Below are positions 61,294-64,000 of a stretch of DNA of 64,000 nt, one piece after another. The DNA lies in assembly GCA_913009755.1 (NCBI GenBank), contig CAJVWU010000005.1, positions 1 through 64,000 on the forward strand. Direction: 5' to 3'. The translations under genes and the position numbers were made by a program. Origin of the DNA: an uncultured Bacteroidia bacterium (GTDB lineage Bacteria > Bacteroidota > Bacteroidia > Bacteroidales > F082). Each line of letters opens with the position of its first letter. Positions within the stretch are counted from its first letter, which is position 1. The notes under the pieces were generated by a model, which was given only the letters and a program-made list of their open reading frames with translations, did not search any database and was not told the origin of the DNA.

Positions 61294-64000
61294 ATGTTCC
61301 TGATATTTGACACCGAAACTACGGGATTGCCCAAAAATTATGATGCGCCGCTTTCCGATTCTGATAACTGGCCACGGCTGGTTCAACTGGCCTGGCAAAT
61401 CCATGATGAAAAAGGGGAATTGCAGGATGCAAAAAACTTTATCGTGAAACCCGATAATTTTGTCATTCCGCGGGGTGCTGAAAAAATACACGGCATTACC
61501 ACCGGTTATGCTTATGAAGTGGGTGAACCCCTCGAGATTGTTTTGCGGGAATTCAATAATGCACTGCAAAATGTGTCGGTCATTGTCGGCCATAACATCG
61601 AATTTGATATCAACATACTGGGTGCCGAATACCTCAGAAAAAACCTGAAAACCTCCCTGTTCGATGTAAATGCGGTGGATACAAAAAATGCATCAACTGA
61701 TTTTTGTGCCTTGCCGGGTGGAAGAGGCGGGAAATATAAATGGCCCACACTAAATGAACTGCACCGCAAATTGTTTAGTGAAAGTTTTGATGCGGCACAC
61801 AATGCATCCGCAGATGTGCAGGCGACAGCCCGGTGTTTTCTGGAACTTGTCAGGATTGGCATAATTGATGCCGGCCTGTTGAAAACCAGCCCGGAGATGG
61901 TCAGCGAATTCCAACAGGCCAACCTGCAACCTTTTCAGCCCATCGGTCTGGTCGTTGAGCCCTATCATTCAAAAGAAACGGAGACTGAAAAAGAGGTTAA
62001 ACCGGCTGAACAACAGACAGGAATACCTGATGACGTTGTGTTTACGCATCTGCATGTACACACCCAGTATTCAATCCTTGACGGGCTTTCCGATATTCCG
62101 GCCATGATTAAAAAAGCCAAAAACGACGGGATGAATACGGTGGCTATCACCGATCATGGCAACATGTTCGGGATAAAGAATTTTCATCAGGAAGCTACCG
62201 CTGCCGGCATCAAACCGATTATTGGTTCTGAAGTGTATATCGCGCGGCGCAGCATGTACCGTAAAGAGTCTAAAATTGACGGGTCAGGATGGCATTTGGT
62301 ATTGCTGGCTAAAAATGAAACCGGCTATAAAAACCTGATGAAGCTCATTTCATTCGGATGGATTGACGGGTTTTATTACAAGCCCAGAATTGATAAGGAA
62401 TTGCTTAAAAAGCACAGCGAAGGTTTGATGGCATTAACTGCCTGCCTGGGTGGTGAAATTCCTGACAAGATCATTCATGCCGGAAAAGAAAAAGCGGAAG
62501 AAGCCCTGTTGGAATACAAATCCATTTTTGGTGATGACCTGTACCTGGAACTCCAGCGCCACCCAACCGGTAACCCTGAAATGGACAAAAAAGTTTACGA
62601 CGACCAGGTTTATGTTATCCAAACCATGCTTGAGTTTTCAGCAAAGCATAAGGTGAAAGTGGTGGCTACCAACGATGCTCATTTTATCAACGCCGAAGAT
62701 GCATCGGCCCACGACCGCCTGATCTGTATTGGCACGGCCAGCGATCTGGATAATCCCCGCCGCATCCGCTTCACACAACAGGAATGGTTTAAAACGCAGG
62801 GTGAAATGAAAACCTTGTTTGCCGACATTCCCGAAGCCATCATCAACACACAGGAAGTGGCTGACAAGGTGGAGATTTTTAAGCTGGACCATAAACCCAT
62901 CATGCCCGAATTTAAAATTCCGGATGAGTTCAACAATGCTGATGAATATTTAAAACACATTACTTCTCAGGGGGCAAATGAACGCTATGGCGAGTTGTCA
63001 CCCGAATTGACAGAACGCATTGACTTTGAACTGGAAACCATCAAGAAGATGGGATTTCCAGATTATTTTCTTATCGTTTGGGATTTCCTGAATGCGGCCA
63101 GGGAGATGGGGGTATCGGTAGGGCCGGGCAGGGGCAGCGCTGCCGGTTCTGTTGTGTCGTATAGCCTTCACATCACGGATATTGACCCCATAAAGTACGA
63201 TTTGCTTTTTGAGCGTTTCCTCAACCCTGACCGTATTTCGATGCCTGATATTGATATTGACTTTGACGATGACGGACGTAACCGGTTGCTGAAATGGGTT
63301 TCGGAAAAATACGGGAAAATGCGTGTTGCCCACCTGATCACTTTTGGGACCATGGCTGCAAAAATGGCCATCAGGGACGTGGCCCGTGTGCAGAAACTGC
63401 CGCTTTCGGAAGCCGACCGTCTTGCCAAACTAATACCTGAAAGGCCTGGCATTTCATTGGATCAGGCGCTGAAAGAAGTGCCCGAACTGAAAAATGAACT
63501 GGAGAAGGGTAAACCTGAAGTATCGTCGGTGATTAAAAATGCACGCGTGCTCGAAGGCTCAATCCGTAACGTGGGAACACATGCCTGCGGCATCATTATC
63601 GGGCGTGATGACCTTTATAATTATGTACCCCTGGCAACCGTTAAAGAATCGGTTTTGGATATTTCCACGCAGTATGACGGTAATTTTATCGAACCCATCG
63701 GTTTGCTCAAAATGGATTTCCTCGGGTTGAAAACCCTCTCCATCATAAAGGATACGATTGAAAACATTAAACATTCAGGAGGAATTGAGCTTGACATTGA
63801 AACCATTCCTTTTGATGATAAAGAAACTTATAACCTGTACAGCCGCGGCGATACCATTGCCCTGTTTCAGTTTGAGTCGGATGGCATGCGGAAATATCTT
63901 AAAGAGCTGAAACCTACGCGTTTTGAAGACCTGATCGCCATGGTCGCCCTATATCGTCCGGGGCCTATGCAGTACATCCCCGAGTTTATCAAACGGAAAC
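61294..64000 (+). CDS. dnaE: DNA polymerase III alpha subunit with N-terminal exonuclease domain (partial)
   Basis: At least 902 codons, running off the window. Residues 1-~185 are a DnaQ-like 3'-5' exonuclease: FLIFDTETTGLP (Asp/Glu metal ligands), VIVGHNIEFDINIL and AAHNASADVQATARC, completing the DEDDh set. A linker (~190-245) leads to the PHP domain, which begins FTHLHVHTQYSILDG near residue 250. The C-family polymerase core has VSVGPGRGSAAGSVVSY and the catalytic Asp motif MPDIDIDFDDDGRNR near residue 650, then NVGTHACGIIIG and the fingers FQFESDGMRKYL. The alpha subunit thus carries its own proofreading domain. ATG 61294 fits the exonuclease start. Confidence 0.95.
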   Translation, partial: MFLIFDTETTGLPKNYDAPLSDSDNWPRLVQLAWQIHDEKGELQDAKNFIVKPDNFVIPRGAEKIHGITTGYAYEVGEPLEIVLREFNNALQNVSVIVGHNIEFDINILGAEYLRKNLKTSLFDVNAVDTKNASTDFCALPGGRGGKYKWPTLNELHRKLFSESFDAAHNASADVQATARCFLELVRIGIIDAGLLKTSPEMVSEFQQANLQPFQPIGLVVEPYHSKETETEKEVKPAEQQTGIPDDVVFTHLHVHTQYSILDGLSDIPAMIKKAKNDGMNTVAITDHGNMFGIKNFHQEATAAGIKPIIGSEVYIARRSMYRKESKIDGSGWHLVLLAKNETGYKNLMKLISFGWIDGFYYKPRIDKELLKKHSEGLMALTACLGGEIPDKIIHAGKEKAEEALLEYKSIFGDDLYLELQRHPTGNPEMDKKVYDDQVYVIQTMLEFSAKHKVKVVATNDAHFINAEDASAHDRLICIGTASDLDNPRRIRFTQQEWFKTQGEMKTLFADIPEAIINTQEVADKVEIFKLDHKPIMPEFKIPDEFNNADEYLKHITSQGANERYGELSPELTERIDFELETIKKMGFPDYFLIVWDFLNAAREMGVSVGPGRGSAAGSVVSYSLHITDIDPIKYDLLFERFLNPDRISMPDIDIDFDDDGRNRLLKWVSEKYGKMRVAHLITFGTMAAKMAIRDVARVQKLPLSEADRLAKLIPERPGISLDQALKEVPELKNELEKGKPEVSSVIKNARVLEGSIRNVGTHACGIIIGRDDLYNYVPLATVKESVLDISTQYDGNFIEPIGLLKMDFLGLKTLSIIKDTIENIKHSGGIELDIETIPFDDKETYNLYSRGDTIALFQFESDGMRKYLKELKPTRFEDLIAMVALYRPGPMQYIPEFIKRK

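Overview
The window looks like a chromosomal segment of an anaerobic or fermentative member of the Bacteroidota, closest in feel to the Bacteroidales/Marinilabiliales side of the phylum. The evidence is: four secreted proteins with type IX secretion (T9SS) C-terminal sorting domains, a short group 1 sigma factor without region 1.1, a GAPDH with a long N-terminal extension, an S16 with a C-terminal tail, DnaE carrying an N-terminal proofreading exonuclease, a SusC-like-era set of porins and a TonB receptor, and many start codons preceded by the Bacteroidota -7 motif TAnnTTTG. No rRNA, tRNA, CRISPR array, prophage or complete insertion sequence was seen.

Layout. 1-11.1 kb: two YCF48/Asp-box-repeat T9SS cargo proteins (the first frameshifted), a porin, a PorU/gingipain-like C25 protein whose catalytic cysteine is replaced by glycine, and a GT28-like glycosyltransferase. 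11.3-20.8 kb: class II aldolase, RlmD, an O/P-type porin, the NAD(P)HX repair enzyme Nnr, an orphan GroES, a thioredoxin-glutaredoxin fusion, and citrate lyase as a fused CitD-CitE plus CitF. 20.76-21.64 kb: a small repeat island in which a GIY-YIG nuclease gene is flanked by directly repeated copies of a nested-palindrome element and followed by a 48-bp tandem array. 21.6-38.5 kb: DUF2279 protein and phosphomannomutase; DapF-GNAT-MltG; DegP-like protease, RpoD, GAPDH, PyrG; an RHH/2-TM/SPFH trio in which the SPFH protein has lost two internal blocks in frame; YidC; a TonB-dependent receptor whose start is ambiguous.

38.6-46.8 kb is an accessory-looking block: a cyclopropane-fatty-acid-synthase-like enzyme, a decayed ParE/RelE-like toxin, a beta-barrel pseudogene with at least three lesions, three tandem DUF1254/DUF1214 lipoproteins, a TetR-like protein with no recognisable DNA-binding domain, and a complete TetR regulator. 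All of it except the first gene lies on the minus strand, so the TetR gene sits upstream of the set it probably controls.

46.8-64 kb: a 1390-residue AsmA-like protein overlapping an endonuclease/exonuclease/phosphatase gene, a TlpA-type thioredoxin and MOSC protein pair, another T9SS cargo protein, a small beta-barrel protein, lipoproteins, and the translation-linked run rpsP / rimM / trmN6-like / C26 hydrolase, with a terminator and a new promoter separating rpsP from rimM. The window ends inside dnaE. Three separate single-base homopolymer or near-homopolymer anomalies (near 540, 36135 and 40318) mean residual sequencing error must be excluded before the frameshifts are treated as biology.
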